64,000 nt of DNA, taken from JANSWY01 sp965228955 (GTDB lineage Bacteria; Bacteroidota; Bacteroidia; Cytophagales; Cyclobacteriaceae). The translations under genes were made by a program, and so were the position numbers. The stretch covers positions 124,001 through 188,000 of the forward strand of contig OZ245848.1 in NCBI GenBank assembly GCA_965228955.1. Direction: 5' to 3'. How positions within the stretch are numbered: the first letter of the stretch is position 1; each line of letters begins with the position of its first letter. Under the pieces are notes generated by a model. It worked only from the letters and a program-made list of their open reading frames with translations. It made no database searches and was not told where the DNA came from. Positions 42,787-51,960 of this stretch are shown here, in pieces.

Positions 42787-43585
42787 GTTTGCGTTTGGTG
42801 TATCTGTATGTCAATACTACAAAAGTTATGAAAATTATTGCTTGCAATGCTCCTCCAAAATACTCATTTGCCTGCAACATTGCATTTGTTGGGGTATTAG
42901 GAAAGTCTATTTCAACCAATGCAGGAACCCAATATTTTTTTCCGATTACAGCAAGTGCCAGGTTTAATCCAAAGTGGAATCCTGTTGGTAGAGCAATTCC
43001 GTTAGATCGGAGTGCCATCCAGCCAAAGGCAAAGCTCCAAACCCCAGTTCCAACAAAAGAAGCCATCAATGACCAACCTCCAATGTAGTGATACAAAGCA
43101 AACAGAATAGCTATTGAAAATTGAGCGACCCAAACACCGTATGCATTTTTTATCTTAATGAAAGCGTAGGATCTGAAAGCTATTTCCTCCATAAAAGCCA
43201 AAGGAATAAGAGACAATGCCATCAAGGCGAATTGTGACAAATCAGCCTGAACGAAACTGATTTGTAGCCCACTATACCAGGCTTGCATCAGGAACATAAC
43301 TGAAGCTAGGATAAGTCCGGCCAAAAAGCCTATTATAAATCTTGCTAAGGTCTTGCTATCCGCTAATAGAAAATAGTCCTTCCATGTTTTGCGATCTACT
43401 TTTAAGAAAACATAGGTGATGGTTAATGCAGCTAATGAACCCACCACTCCATAAGTGAATCGTTCATTAACTCCCAGGAAGAATGGAGAGATGCTTAGTA
43501 ATACTACCAACATTAGAGAGAAGGAGAAAAGGACCGGAACACCCAGAGAGGTTAGAATGATTTTAACGTTTTTCGTTGTTGTCAT
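42764..43585 (-). CDS. CPBP-family intramembrane protease, paired with membrane XRE regulator
   Basis: A 273-residue membrane protein with the CPBP motif PLAFMEEIAFRSYAFIKI, the second histidine motif LFALYHYIGG and GFHFGLNLAL. The frame is open to 43657, but the ATG at 43585 (MTTTKNVKI) begins just before the first membrane helix and is preferred. It is not a close copy of the CPBP protein at 34746. With the membrane-bound regulator next to it, a role in regulated proteolysis or immunity is possible (inference). Confidence 0.82.
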   Translation of the reverse strand: MTTTKNVKIILTSLGVPVLFSFSLMLVVLLSISPFFLGVNERFTYGVVGSLAALTITYVFLKVDRKTWKDYFLLADSKTLARFIIGFLAGLILASVMFLMQAWYSGLQISFVQADLSQFALMALSLIPLAFMEEIAFRSYAFIKIKNAYGVWVAQFSIAILFALYHYIGGWSLMASFVGTGVWSFAFGWMALRSNGIALPTGFHFGLNLALAVIGKKYWVPALVEIDFPNTPTNAMLQANEYFGGALQAIIFITFVVLTYRYTKRKHGKDQSN

Positions 43586-43763
43586 GTCATTGAATTTTTT
43601 GTTTGATAGCAAGTCTAGTGGGGAATTCAAATGAATCATGAATTTTGAGGGCGACACTCAGGCGTCACTTGGGGATTTGACCAGTTTGTTGGTTTTGGAG
43701 GATGCTTTTGGGAAGTTGAAGTAAGCTCTGGGGAATTTGTGAAGGGATTTAATCTGTTCCCAA

Positions 43764-44111
43764 TTAAGAAGCCGTGATAAGTCCGAGCAGATTGCCCGCA
43801 ACATCCTTAAACCAGGCAAACTCTCTTCCATCGGGTAACTTTACGGGCTTTACAAATATTTCACCGCCGTTTGATACTATTGCCTCCAGGTCAGAATGAA
43901 TTGTATCGGTTTCAATGTAGACTGTGACATAGTTTTCAGGATCCTCTGGTCCAAGTTTATTCAGATGACCGCTTAATGAGTCTTTTTCTGTTTCAATAAT
44001 GGCGGAGTTCCCATGTTGATGCAATTTCCAATTAAAAACTGCACTGTAAAACTCTGAAGTTTTTTCAATGTCACTACAGCCTATTTCAAAATGTACAACT
44101 CTTTTGTTCAT
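43764..44111 (-). CDS. VOC-family protein (glyoxalase-like)
   Basis: A 115-residue single-module VOC protein: RVVHFEIGCSDIEKTSEFYSAVFNWKLHQHG, then VTVYIETDTIHSDLEAIVSNGGEIFVKP and GREFAWFKDVAGNLLGLITAS. The family binds a metal ion in a beta-alpha-beta-beta-beta barrel and includes glyoxalases, dioxygenases and resistance proteins. It is probably a dimer. The substrate is unknown. Confidence 0.85.
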   Translation of the reverse strand: MNKRVVHFEIGCSDIEKTSEFYSAVFNWKLHQHGNSAIIETEKDSLSGHLNKLGPEDPENYVTVYIETDTIHSDLEAIVSNGGEIFVKPVKLPDGREFAWFKDVAGNLLGLITAS

Positions 44112-44281
44112 GATCTTTGCTAATGGATGGAAAAGTTATTTTTAGCTTTTAGCATTACTTAAAAGTAGTAAATATCTGAATAAGAGTTAATGCGTGGAAT
44201 AATCCGTTTCAACCTCGAAATTGATAAGTATCCGTGGTTGGGTGATTTAGTTAACCCTTCAAGAACCTGGAAATTTGTCAT

Positions 44282-44815
44282 TTAATTACTATCGTTGAGC
44301 TCTATGAATAGTCCAAATTCTCCCTCATTAATGGTTATTTCCTTACCTGTTCTTGTAGCGACAGTCCCACTAAATGTGCCACTGATATAATCATCCTCAT
44401 ACGATAAGATCTCAAATCTCACACCATCACTTGTATGTCCTACGTAGTTAATGCTGTCATTCGGACCGTAAGTTAATTCTACGTCTTTTGTGAAGTCTCT
44501 AATTTGCACTTCACCGTGTGCAGAATTGATGGAGTTTGGTACATCAAGGGGTAAGTCTTGATCTAATAGCTTAGATCCTGAGATGTAAATTTGACAATTC
44601 AAACCACTTGAATTACCTAAAACCAGAGATATTTGATCCAGGTTGTTGTCTCCCAGGCTGTAATTATTAAATATTCCTAAGTCCTCGGTAAATAATAAAT
44701 CTCCATCAACAGAACTGATTGATATAAAGTTTTCGGTTGTAATTTCTTCATCCTTCTTGCATGAGCCAATTAGGATAAGAACAAGGAGTAATGTAGTAAT
44801 GAATCTTAGTTTCAT
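44282..44815 (-). CDS. Lipoprotein of unknown function
   Basis: A 177-residue protein. The start at 44815 (MKLRFITTLLLVLILIGSC) gives a classic lipoprotein signal; the open frame extends to 44899 but would add an implausible extension. The mature part is beta-rich, with SGTFSGTVATRTGKEITINEGEF near the end, a pattern common in Bacteroidota lipoproteins that bind ligands. No function is known. Confidence 0.7.
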   Translation of the reverse strand: MKLRFITTLLLVLILIGSCKKDEEITTENFISISSVDGDLLFTEDLGIFNNYSLGDNNLDQISLVLGNSSGLNCQIYISGSKLLDQDLPLDVPNSINSAHGEVQIRDFTKDVELTYGPNDSINYVGHTSDGVRFEILSYEDDYISGTFSGTVATRTGKEITINEGEFGLFIELNDSN

Positions 44816-44913
44816 GGTTTTAAACAGATTTAATGAATAGCTAACGGTATAACGCAATATATATGAAATGTTATTTATAACCTTCATGAATGTGAGCAAG
44901 AATCTTCATTCAC

Positions 44914-46014
44914 TCAGACCTGTTCCAACTTGCTTACACTAAACAATTCTTCTTTCTTATTTCTTCCTTTCAATTCTATCTCTCCTTTGGAGCTATATTG
45001 ATAGTTTGATTGGGGTAATAATTCTTTAATTGCACCGGAGATCAGTAAGTCAGATTCTAATTCCTTGCAGAGACTTTGGATTCTGGCGGTTGTATTTAAG
45101 ACATCACCTGTAAATACGATTTCCTTTTTTAGGTCTCCAATTTCTCCAATAGTGGCCTCACCAAAATGAATCCCTGCTTTGAAACCAATTTCAAAACCAT
45201 ATTCATTCAATAAAGCTTCCCTTTGTTTCTCGAGTTGATCGCGTATGTCAAAAAAGCATTTGATGCAATTGGCATTGTTAAACCCTTTCTCTGGTTTCCA
45301 TGATATCACAATTTCATCTCCTATGTACTGATAGACTTCACCCAATGAATTTATGATAGGATCCGACATAATTTTGTAATAGGTGTCCAGTAGTTTGAAG
45401 TATTTAATATGGCCCAGAGCCTCGGCTATTGTAGTAGAGGATTTCATATCCAGGAACATGAAAATCCGCTTTTCAATTTTGGGCTGGTGGTATTTCCCGG
45501 AAAAGAAATTTAGAAACAGATGATGACCTAAGTTTTCACTTATGGCTGAATAGATCAAACTAAAAATAACCCTGACCGACAAATGAAATAAGGTAACAAG
45601 AAAAGAGACACTTATAAGAAACCTGCCCAGTTTTTGCCATGCATCAGCTTCCAGTAAACTTATACCTGTTTCAAGAGAAGACGCCACCGGATAAAAGATG
45701 ACAATGATGACGATAATTAGTGTGAGATAGGTTAAGAATTTGTAAAAAAGCTTGACCCAAAGTGATCTATTCGAGAACCTCTTTTCCAGATAAATAACCT
45801 CCAATGTCCCGACAATAATTCCAACAATGGCATTTGCCAGACTCGCAAAAATCAGGATAGGGATGGTGAGGGAAATATCAGTATCTGGATTTAGATTTTG
45901 ATTACGTGTTATCCCAATCTCAGTCACATCAGTGATCCACCCGCTCAGCACCCAGATTATTGCGAAGGGAAGAATCCTTGAAATGTTTCTTTTTGCTTTT
46001 GGAGATATTTTCAC
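44914..46014 (-). CDS. Membrane class III adenylate/guanylate cyclase
   Basis: A 366-residue protein with about four membrane helices (roughly 15-175) and a C-terminal class III cyclase domain (about 180-350). Metal-binding Asp residues appear in IFMFLDMKSST and YIGDEIVISW, and the transition-state Asn/Arg in FTGDVLNTTARIQ. It should make cAMP or cGMP; the nucleotide specificity is not clear from the sequence. The layout resembles the membrane-anchored cyclases common in Cytophagales. Confidence 0.88.
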   Translation of the reverse strand: MKISPKAKRNISRILPFAIIWVLSGWITDVTEIGITRNQNLNPDTDISLTIPILIFASLANAIVGIIVGTLEVIYLEKRFSNRSLWVKLFYKFLTYLTLIIVIIVIFYPVASSLETGISLLEADAWQKLGRFLISVSFLVTLFHLSVRVIFSLIYSAISENLGHHLFLNFFSGKYHQPKIEKRIFMFLDMKSSTTIAEALGHIKYFKLLDTYYKIMSDPIINSLGEVYQYIGDEIVISWKPEKGFNNANCIKCFFDIRDQLEKQREALLNEYGFEIGFKAGIHFGEATIGEIGDLKKEIVFTGDVLNTTARIQSLCKELESDLLISGAIKELLPQSNYQYSSKGEIELKGRNKKEELFSVSKLEQV

Positions 46015-46149
46015 GTTACGTCGATCATGTTAGGTTAAATGTAAGGAATGATGATTGATTATTGCTAAGGTAGATGGGTAAATGTAGTGGTTTGGGGTTG
46101 GGATGTTTTATGCGAAGTAAAACAATTTGAGTTTAGTTATAGTGAAAGA

Positions 46150-46220
46150 GTTATTTTAAGTCTTCCGTAGGGCGACTTAAAATCATTAAATGGTCACGAA
46201 GGTCTCCTGACCTGACTCCA
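46150..46220 (+). repeat. R1 repeat, copy a
   Basis: A 71-bp element with two hairpins: TTTTAAGTC/GACTTAAAA, and AGGTC/GACCT around TCCT. It recurs at 51411 and 52732 in the same orientation. This copy is the most diverged (CGTAG loop, ATCATTAAATGGTC). It lies in the 257-bp gap between the cyclase gene and the gene at 46272, where I see nothing else. Confidence 0.75.
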
Positions 46221-46271
46221 TGAGATTACTAAATGCTTTAATTCTCCTTCAGAATTAAGTAAATTGAAATT

Positions 46272-47009
46272 ATGAAGCCCCCTAAAATCCTATTCAGATA
46301 TGTTGTTGAAGGAGTTTTGATATTTGGTTCTGTATATGGTGCATTTTTGCTCGAAGACCATCGTTCCAAAAATGAACAGGAGCAGCTTTTTGCTAAAAGG
46401 TGGAGCGGACTAATAAATGCCATTGAGAAAGACTCTTTGAAAATTACAGTGCTACTCACCGGTATTGATAAAGCTGGACTTTTTGACCAGGAAAATGGTT
46501 TAAATAGTTGGGTTTTTCAAGATTCTCTAGTCCTTTCGAATTATGAAAATATGATTCGAGAAGGGAATGTATATCCGATAGTTGAGTCAGTACAATCACA
46601 CTATTTCTGGGCGTTAAGCTATTTTGAACCTACACCATACTTTCAGGATATTATAGAAAATCACCCCGATATTTATCTAGAGATTTGCTCAGAAAACAGT
46701 GGTTTGTGTGAATCACTTGATACCTATTTTCAATATCATAGGAGAATTGATAGATACAACAGGTATACCCGAGAAATGCAAATTAAATTTTCAGGTGAAT
46801 TGGACAGCAGGTACCCCAATCCTAGAGTAGCTTCTTCTTCCGATTCAATGGCGATTGCAAAAGACTTTAGGTCTCGTAATTACATCTTGAATAGACACAG
46901 ACACCACAAAACATTTACTTTACCAACAGCAAGGTCTATGCTCAATTTAAATCGGAATTTGTATCCGGAATTAAAAGCATTTGATTTGAAAAAGGTTGGT
47001 GTAGACTAA
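46272..47009 (+). CDS. Single-pass membrane protein of unknown function
   Basis: A 245-residue protein with one N-terminal membrane helix (about 8-27, FRYVVEGVLIFGSVYGAFLLEDH) followed by the charged RSKNEQEQLFAKRWSGLINAIEKDS and a helical domain. The design recalls the protein at 33889, although direct similarity is low. I recognise no catalytic residues. Copy a of the R1 repeat lies 52 bp upstream. Confidence 0.6.
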   Translation: MKPPKILFRYVVEGVLIFGSVYGAFLLEDHRSKNEQEQLFAKRWSGLINAIEKDSLKITVLLTGIDKAGLFDQENGLNSWVFQDSLVLSNYENMIREGNVYPIVESVQSHYFWALSYFEPTPYFQDIIENHPDIYLEICSENSGLCESLDTYFQYHRRIDRYNRYTREMQIKFSGELDSRYPNPRVASSSDSMAIAKDFRSRNYILNRHRHHKTFTLPTARSMLNLNRNLYPELKAFDLKKVGVD

Positions 47010-47173
47010 AAACAACCCGAGAGAGTACTAGGAACATGAGTTTACAAATCAGTTATACACACCCTTGTCTTCCCTAAAGGGATAATTCATTAATCTTAAG
47101 AAACTGTTGTTGGTTCCCCTTTAGGGGCTAGGGGTTCAACTGGAATCTGACTGGAGTCCTAAAATATTTTCCT

Positions 47174-47211
47174 CACAGGTTGGGGAGAACCTGCGAGAGT
47201 ACTTTATAAAA
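47174..47211 (+). repeat. R3 repeat, copy a
   Basis: CACAGGTTGGGGAGAACCTG with the following CGAGAGTAC and TTTAT recurs almost unchanged at 52900. AGGTT and AACCT form a small hairpin. It lies in the 311-bp gap 47010-47320, which also holds CCCCTTTAGGGG-type palindromes near 47118 and a terminator at 47237, but no gene. Confidence 0.6.
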
Positions 47212-47236
47212 GTGCCAAGAAAGCACCAAAATAAAA

Positions 47237-47258
47237 AGGTGTAGCATCTGCTACACCT
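47237..47258 (-). terminator. Terminator of the type IX-secreted propeller gene
   Basis: AGGTGTAGCA and TGCTACACCT form a perfect 10-bp stem with a 2-nt centre (effective loop slightly larger). On the minus strand it is followed by TTTTTATTTT. Confidence 0.85.
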
Positions 47259-47320
47259 GTATAACTTTTTTAACCTCCGCCTGTTTTAAGGCATTGTGTT
47301 TTGTATGAGTTTTAAAGCAT

Positions 47321-50300
47321 TTATTTCTTCACCACCTGATAAGTTTTTCCGCCTACTTCAAGGATGTATCTACCTGAATTTCCATCAGAGATATCAACTC
47401 TGTTTTTATTAGATACAATACCCTTTTTCACCAGCCTACCTGATAAATTAAATAATCGATATTGTACACCTCGTGTGTCTGGTGGCAAATTAACAAAGCG
47501 AGCTGTTGGATTTGGGTAAAGAGGGTTTGACTCCAGTGTTTCTGCATCGAGGATGAGGAAAGTTATCTCCTGGTCCACACTCTCTGCTGCTTCATAAAAT
47601 TCACTTCCTTCCTGGCTCGCTGTAATCGTTACTGTGCCCCCTTCATCGGACTCTATAATGGCCCGGTTACCATTTACTGAGATAAGACTTTCATCTGAAC
47701 TCACAAAGGTAATTGGCAAGCCGGCACTGGATCTTGCGTATAATGAAAATGATCTTCCTTTTCTGAATGGAACATCAGTAGCGATCTCTTCAAACTCAAT
47801 GGTCTGGATTCCTTTTAAAACTTCAAATGATTTTGTGACAGTGTCAGCTGGTTGGTATGCACAGTTTCCATATTGCATTGCACTGATTTCAACAGCTCCA
47901 AGCCCTATTATTTCTGCTGAATCTCCATCGATTAACACTATTCTATCATCACTTGAAATGAAGGATACCTCTAATGCTGAAGAACTCTCCGCTACCAAAG
48001 CAAACTTCTCATCGCTAAGTCTTTTATCCTCAATATCCTGGAATGTTATGGATTGAATTTCTTCACCTTCACTGACTTCAGGCACATCAATTTTCCAAAT
48101 GCCACGTCCATATGTCGCTACGTATAGCTTGCTAGTAGCATTTTGTATTTCCATTTCTCTGACGATCACGTTTGGTAAACCATTGCCCATGTATTCCCAA
48201 TTGCGATTTCCAGAAGTCAGGTCTAATGTATAGACGCCAACATCGGTTCCAGCATATAGTATATCACCACAAGGGTGTTGTAATAAACAATTCACACTCA
48301 GAAAAGGCAATCCTTCGCTCACAGAAAACCATGATTCTCCAGCATCATTGGATTGATAGACATTACCTTCAAATAAGCTCGCCCATATTCGGTCAGGATT
48401 CGCTACATCAAATATGGCATCAGTCAATGGTAAGGACGGTAGTCCTGCAGAAATTTCTGAAAATGATCGCGCTTCGTCCGTAGAGTAATATAATAACCCT
48501 CCTCTACCAACAAGGAACGTATTGTTTTGTGTAGGATGCATCTTTAGGATGTCAATGACACTCGCACCATTGAAGTTACTGTTTTTAGTAAGTGTTTCTC
48601 CGCGATCATTGCTGACCCAAACATTCTGGTATCCAAAATACAATGTGTTATGGTCATTAGGATGCATAATGAATGGTGTAACCCATCCGCCTGGTTCATT
48701 ATCAGCATTTGATACGTACCAATCAGCATCCAGTCCTTCATTGGTGTACCGGATAATACCACCATTTTGATATTCTGAATAAACAGTATTAGGATCAGTA
48801 TGATCTATTAATGCTTCCATACCATCAGCACCAAAAATGTGGTACCATTCATCGTTTATTTTTGCGAAAGACCCATTGTCTTGCAAACCTCCAACTACTA
48901 CGTCTTCCTGCTCAGGGTGTGTTCCCAGCCTGTAAAACTGTGCGATATTTAAACCAAAACTTAGGTTGTCAAAGGTTTCGCCATCATCCTCACTGTAGAA
49001 AATACCTCCATCTCCTCCACAATAAACATTACCATGGTAATAATCGATGGTGTGATTATCTGCATGTACATAGGGATATTCCTGGTCACTCCAAATCCAG
49101 TAATTCTGGAGTTCCCAATTCTCTCCTGAATCCATGGACTTCCAAACATGCACACCACTCACATATAATTCGTTCTCATCCTCAGGAGAAACACCGATTG
49201 CCAGATCATACCATCCCTGTCCACTGTTATCATCAGCTTGTTTGCTATAACCGAAAATATTAGGTGTAGAAGACATGAGAGTTACCGAATTCAATTGATC
49301 TGAAGATTTGAATAATCCACCAAATGTTGCATCGGAAGCTGAAGAAAGGATATAAACCACATCTGGATTAGCTGGTGTCACCCCAAGTGCTTTTCTGCCA
49401 AATGTTTTATTGGCTTCAGGGAAGTCCATTACTATACGTTCCCATCTAAGACCAGCATCAACTGATTTATATAAAGTGATTCGATTAGCCACATTATCAA
49501 ATCTGTCACAAGCATATAAAATACTGTCATTTGTCGGGTGCATCGCAAGGTCTGAGAAAGTACCAGTTTGAACTTCCTCCCATGTTTCACCTCCATCAAT
49601 AGATCTGATGATGTTTGTACCTGCAACAAACATCAGGTCCTTATTTTCTTTGCCCACTTCCAGTTTGTAGTAGGTTCTGAACTCATTTCTATCAAAAGAT
49701 AAGTTCATCAATTCCCAGGATTCACCTGCATCCAACGACTCAAAAAGACCGATGGATGGTGTATCGCCTCCGTAAGCATCGCCTGTAAGAATGATAATCC
49801 TATCTGTATTGTCGGGATCTACATATATATCAGTTACACCCAGTACACCTAAATCATCAGTGGAAGTATGCCATGTTTGTCCGCCATCAAGGCTTTTCCA
49901 AAAACCACCACTTGCTGCTCCTATGTATACTTTGTTGGGATCGTTAGGATCTACTGTGATGCAATTGATTCTTCCATTTCCAGGATTATATCCATCATTT
50001 CCCACTTCCCATTTATAAGGTCCTATAGATTGCCAGCTATTTTGCTGTCTTTTTGAGGCGTTTTTATCAGCCTTAATCAGTTCGTAAGCATCATACCTTT
50101 GCTTGAAATATCCTGCTCCCGGTATTTTTCCATCTTTTACTCTGGGCACAATAAAATTCTCCCATCTCTTGAACTTCTTTAAGTCACTGTATCTGCTTCC
50201 TTGTTCTTTCCATTCTTCGTAAAAAGCCTCACGCAGTTTACTGAAATCTCGTTCACCTTCAGCAATTAATCGCAAATGCCCTTGGGATGTAGCGGAGAAT

Positions 50301-50353
50301 GCTATTATAATTGATAAAAAAAAGAAAACTGTGAATATACTTGATCGATTCAT
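47321..50353 (-). CDS. Large secreted beta-propeller protein with type IX sorting domain
   Basis: A 1010-residue protein. The start at 50353 gives a signal peptide (MNRSSIFTVFFFLSIIIAFSA). Residues about 95-740 are sortilin/BNR-like propeller repeats with Asp-box motifs (SLDGGQTWHTS, SLDAGESWELM, SIDGGETWEEV, SEDDGETFDNL, SNDAGESWFSV). Two beta-sandwich repeats follow (SITFQDIEDKRLSDEKF, TIEFEEIATDVPFRKG), and the end is a type IX C-terminal domain with YPNPTARFV. It is likely exported to the surface or medium. The ligand or substrate is unknown. Its 5' end overlaps the divergent lipoprotein gene. Confidence 0.88.
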   Translation of the reverse strand: MNRSSIFTVFFFLSIIIAFSATSQGHLRLIAEGERDFSKLREAFYEEWKEQGSRYSDLKKFKRWENFIVPRVKDGKIPGAGYFKQRYDAYELIKADKNASKRQQNSWQSIGPYKWEVGNDGYNPGNGRINCITVDPNDPNKVYIGAASGGFWKSLDGGQTWHTSTDDLGVLGVTDIYVDPDNTDRIIILTGDAYGGDTPSIGLFESLDAGESWELMNLSFDRNEFRTYYKLEVGKENKDLMFVAGTNIIRSIDGGETWEEVQTGTFSDLAMHPTNDSILYACDRFDNVANRITLYKSVDAGLRWERIVMDFPEANKTFGRKALGVTPANPDVVYILSSASDATFGGLFKSSDQLNSVTLMSSTPNIFGYSKQADDNSGQGWYDLAIGVSPEDENELYVSGVHVWKSMDSGENWELQNYWIWSDQEYPYVHADNHTIDYYHGNVYCGGDGGIFYSEDDGETFDNLSFGLNIAQFYRLGTHPEQEDVVVGGLQDNGSFAKINDEWYHIFGADGMEALIDHTDPNTVYSEYQNGGIIRYTNEGLDADWYVSNADNEPGGWVTPFIMHPNDHNTLYFGYQNVWVSNDRGETLTKNSNFNGASVIDILKMHPTQNNTFLVGRGGLLYYSTDEARSFSEISAGLPSLPLTDAIFDVANPDRIWASLFEGNVYQSNDAGESWFSVSEGLPFLSVNCLLQHPCGDILYAGTDVGVYTLDLTSGNRNWEYMGNGLPNVIVREMEIQNATSKLYVATYGRGIWKIDVPEVSEGEEIQSITFQDIEDKRLSDEKFALVAESSSALEVSFISSDDRIVLIDGDSAEIIGLGAVEISAMQYGNCAYQPADTVTKSFEVLKGIQTIEFEEIATDVPFRKGRSFSLYARSSAGLPITFVSSDESLISVNGNRAIIESDEGGTVTITASQEGSEFYEAAESVDQEITFLILDAETLESNPLYPNPTARFVNLPPDTRGVQYRLFNLSGRLVKKGIVSNKNRVDISDGNSGRYILEVGGKTYQVVKK

Positions 50354-50801
50354 CTGCGTGTTTTTAGTAATTAGTGTTGGTTTCATTTCATGCAAAACGA
50401 CTCAGCCGCAGTTGGATAAAGGTTTGACGGTAAATGAATTTCAGACCGATGATGCCATTGCGTTTGAGGTTGTAAATAATACAACTCAGGTTGTAGAATT
50501 CCCTAATACTAAACAGTTCTTTATACAAAAAAAAGAAGGTGACGACTGGGTTTCCATACCGGTTTACCCATGTCCATGTGGTGTTCCCTGCGGCAATCCT
50601 CCGGTACCCACAAAAGTGGAAAAAGGTGGATCCATCACGATAAAGTGGGATTACATTTCCAGAAAGTGTAGAGGTAGGGAAGCTACAGAATATAAAATAG
50701 ACACGGGAGTGTACAAGTTTTCCTTGAGTTACAAACTCATTGAGGATGGTATGATTGTGAAGACTGGGACTTTGGAGAAGGAGTTTGAGTTGGGTGATTG
50801 A
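50331..50801 (+). CDS. Small lipoprotein, function unknown
   Basis: A 156-residue protein starting at GTG, with a lipoprotein signal MNILDRFICVFLVISVGFISC. The mature part is a beta-sandwich-like domain containing YPCPCGVPCGNPPVP, a cysteine/proline-rich loop that could bind metal or form disulfides. The start codon lies 23 bp inside the divergent propeller gene, so the 5' ends overlap. A later GTG at 50358 is a less likely start because it leaves a very short signal. The function is unknown. Confidence 0.6.
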   Translation: MNILDRFICVFLVISVGFISCKTTQPQLDKGLTVNEFQTDDAIAFEVVNNTTQVVEFPNTKQFFIQKKEGDDWVSIPVYPCPCGVPCGNPPVPTKVEKGGSITIKWDYISRKCRGREATEYKIDTGVYKFSLSYKLIEDGMIVKTGTLEKEFELGD

Positions 50802-50818
50802 TAGAACATTAATTGTGA

Positions 50819-50942
50819 CATAGCTAGCGCGCGTTTAACGAAGTGTAACGCGTGCTTTCGTGAATTGAGAGGGCAATATATTTTTATGATCTGTCTTTGG
50901 AAGCATGTGTCTCCGTTTCACTCAGACGTTTGATTGCGCACG
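50819..50942 (+). repeat. R2 repeat, copy a (diverged right end)
   Basis: This copy begins CATAGCTAGCGCGCGTTTAA and shares GAAGTGTAACGCGTGCT and TCTCCGTTTCACTCAGACG with copies b and c. The right end is altered (GTTTGATTGCGCACG instead of CGCGCGCTAGCG). The minus-strand lipoprotein gene ends inside it, so the repeat supplies that gene's last codons and stop. Confidence 0.75.
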
Positions 50943-51406
50943 TTTTTTTGAGCCTTGAAGGGTCTAATACCAACAATGTTATAGCCATTCCTATCTAAGA
51001 GAACAGTCCCTTCTTCTCTTTTGGTCTTGAGAACCACATTTCCAGTTCCATAATTCTGGGACACTTCTACCTTAAAAGTTGTGTCAGTGGGAATCAAATA
51101 ATATATGCCAGATAAAGAGTCTCCCTTATCAATAATTACATTCTCAGTTCCTTTTACGAACAATGGATACTCTTCAAAGTCAATAACTTGAAATCTAATA
51201 GGTGTCGATTCTCCTACCTTAAATGAAGGAATATCCTGATTAAGAATGCCAGTAATTTGAATTGTTAGCCTCTTATAACTTGGGGTATTCTCTTGATTTG
51301 TGGCATAAATTGTATCAACTACATGGTTATTGCTGTTATATCCAGGTGAATTGTTGGACGTACAGCTAAAGTAAATGAGACTGAAGATTGCTAGGTATCT
51401 TTTCAT
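50918..51406 (-). CDS. Lipoprotein with repeat-derived C-terminus
   Basis: A 162-residue protein with a lipoprotein signal (FSLIYFSC, about residue 15) and a beta-rich mature part (YKRLTIQITGILNQDIPSFKVGESTPIRFQVIDF). The last residues (VRNQTSE and stop) are encoded by the R2a repeat, and the R1b repeat starts 5 bp upstream of the start codon. The gene thus sits exactly between two repeats. No family is recognised. It may be intact or slightly shortened at the end. Confidence 0.6.
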   Translation of the reverse strand: MKRYLAIFSLIYFSCTSNNSPGYNSNNHVVDTIYATNQENTPSYKRLTIQITGILNQDIPSFKVGESTPIRFQVIDFEEYPLFVKGTENVIIDKGDSLSGIYYLIPTDTTFKVEVSQNYGTGNVVLKTKREEGTVLLDRNGYNIVGIRPFKAQKNVRNQTSE

Positions 51407-51410
51407 AAAG

Positions 51411-51481
51411 GTTATTTTAAGTCTTCCAAAGGGCGACTTAAAATTAATAAATGATTACGAAGGTCTCCTGACCTGTTTCCA
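51411..51481 (+). repeat. R1 repeat, copy b
   Basis: A 71-bp element, nearly identical to copy c at 52732. Stems TTTTAAGTC/GACTTAAAA and AGGTC/GACCT are kept. It joins R2 copy b directly, with no spacer, at TTTCCATAGCTAGC. Confidence 0.8.
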
Positions 51482-51590
51482 TAGCTAGCGCACGTTTAAC
51501 GAAGTGTAACGCGTGCTGTCGTGAATTGAGTGTCATATCCGGTCTTTGGAAGCACGCGTCTCCGTTTCACTCAGACGCGCGCTAGCGCGG
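51480..51590 (+). repeat. R2 repeat, copy b (intact, with terminal inverted repeats)
   Basis: An element of about 110 bp. GCTAGCGCACGT (51484-51495) and ACGCGCGCTAGC (51575-51586) are inverted ends matching at 11 of 12 positions. Internally, two GC-rich hairpins flank a variable centre. The layout is like a small non-autonomous MITE. It carries the last codons of the truncated regulator gene at 51571. Confidence 0.8.
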
Positions 51591-51816
51591 AAATCGTTAC
51601 ATCTTCTCCATCTGGAGTAAATAGGAAACTTTTGCAGATTCCCTCAATTAAAAAATATTCTAGATTATTGAATCTCCCTATTGTACTAATTGGCTCTCCT
51701 TTTTTTACATTAATGAATTCAACTATATTCATAATTTTCTCTAGGCTTTTGCTAGAAATGGGAGATAAAGAATGAATAATAGTGCCTAGTTCGTCATGCA
51801 TTTCTAGTGGTTTCAT
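51571..51816 (-). pseudogene. Truncated Crp/Fnr-family regulator
   Basis: An 81-codon fragment encoding the start of a cyclic-nucleotide-binding-type domain (LSPISSKSLEKIMNIVEFINVKKGEPIS, NLEYFLIEGICKSFLFTPDGEDVTIS). The family is about 190-200 residues with a DNA-binding domain, so more than half is missing. After VTIS the frame continues into R2b as ALARV and stops. The repeat boundary is therefore the truncation point. It is probably non-functional. Confidence 0.75.
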
Positions 51817-51960
51817 AGGCTACATGCAATTTGTTGGTTCCGACAATTAAGTCTAACGAACGTCGGTATAAACTGTGCCATACCAACCTGATATGCACAA
51901 ACATAGCATATCTTGTGGAGACTAGGATGGCAATACAGCAACTAGTTGAGTGGTTGAATC

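Noticed and set aside
42764..43657. The long form of the CPBP protease ORF
   Set aside because: The additional 24 residues precede the first membrane helix without any conserved feature; ATG at 43585 is more natural.
48172..49263. Plus-strand ORFs of 82-150 codons opposite the propeller gene
   Set aside because: They are antisense frames of a repetitive, well-supported coding region and have low-complexity or cysteine/histidine-rich translations typical of shadows.
51840..51912. Inverted repeats CCGAC/GTCGG and GATATGC/GCATATC as a further mobile repeat
   Set aside because: Each occurs only once in the window, so no repeat family can be claimed.
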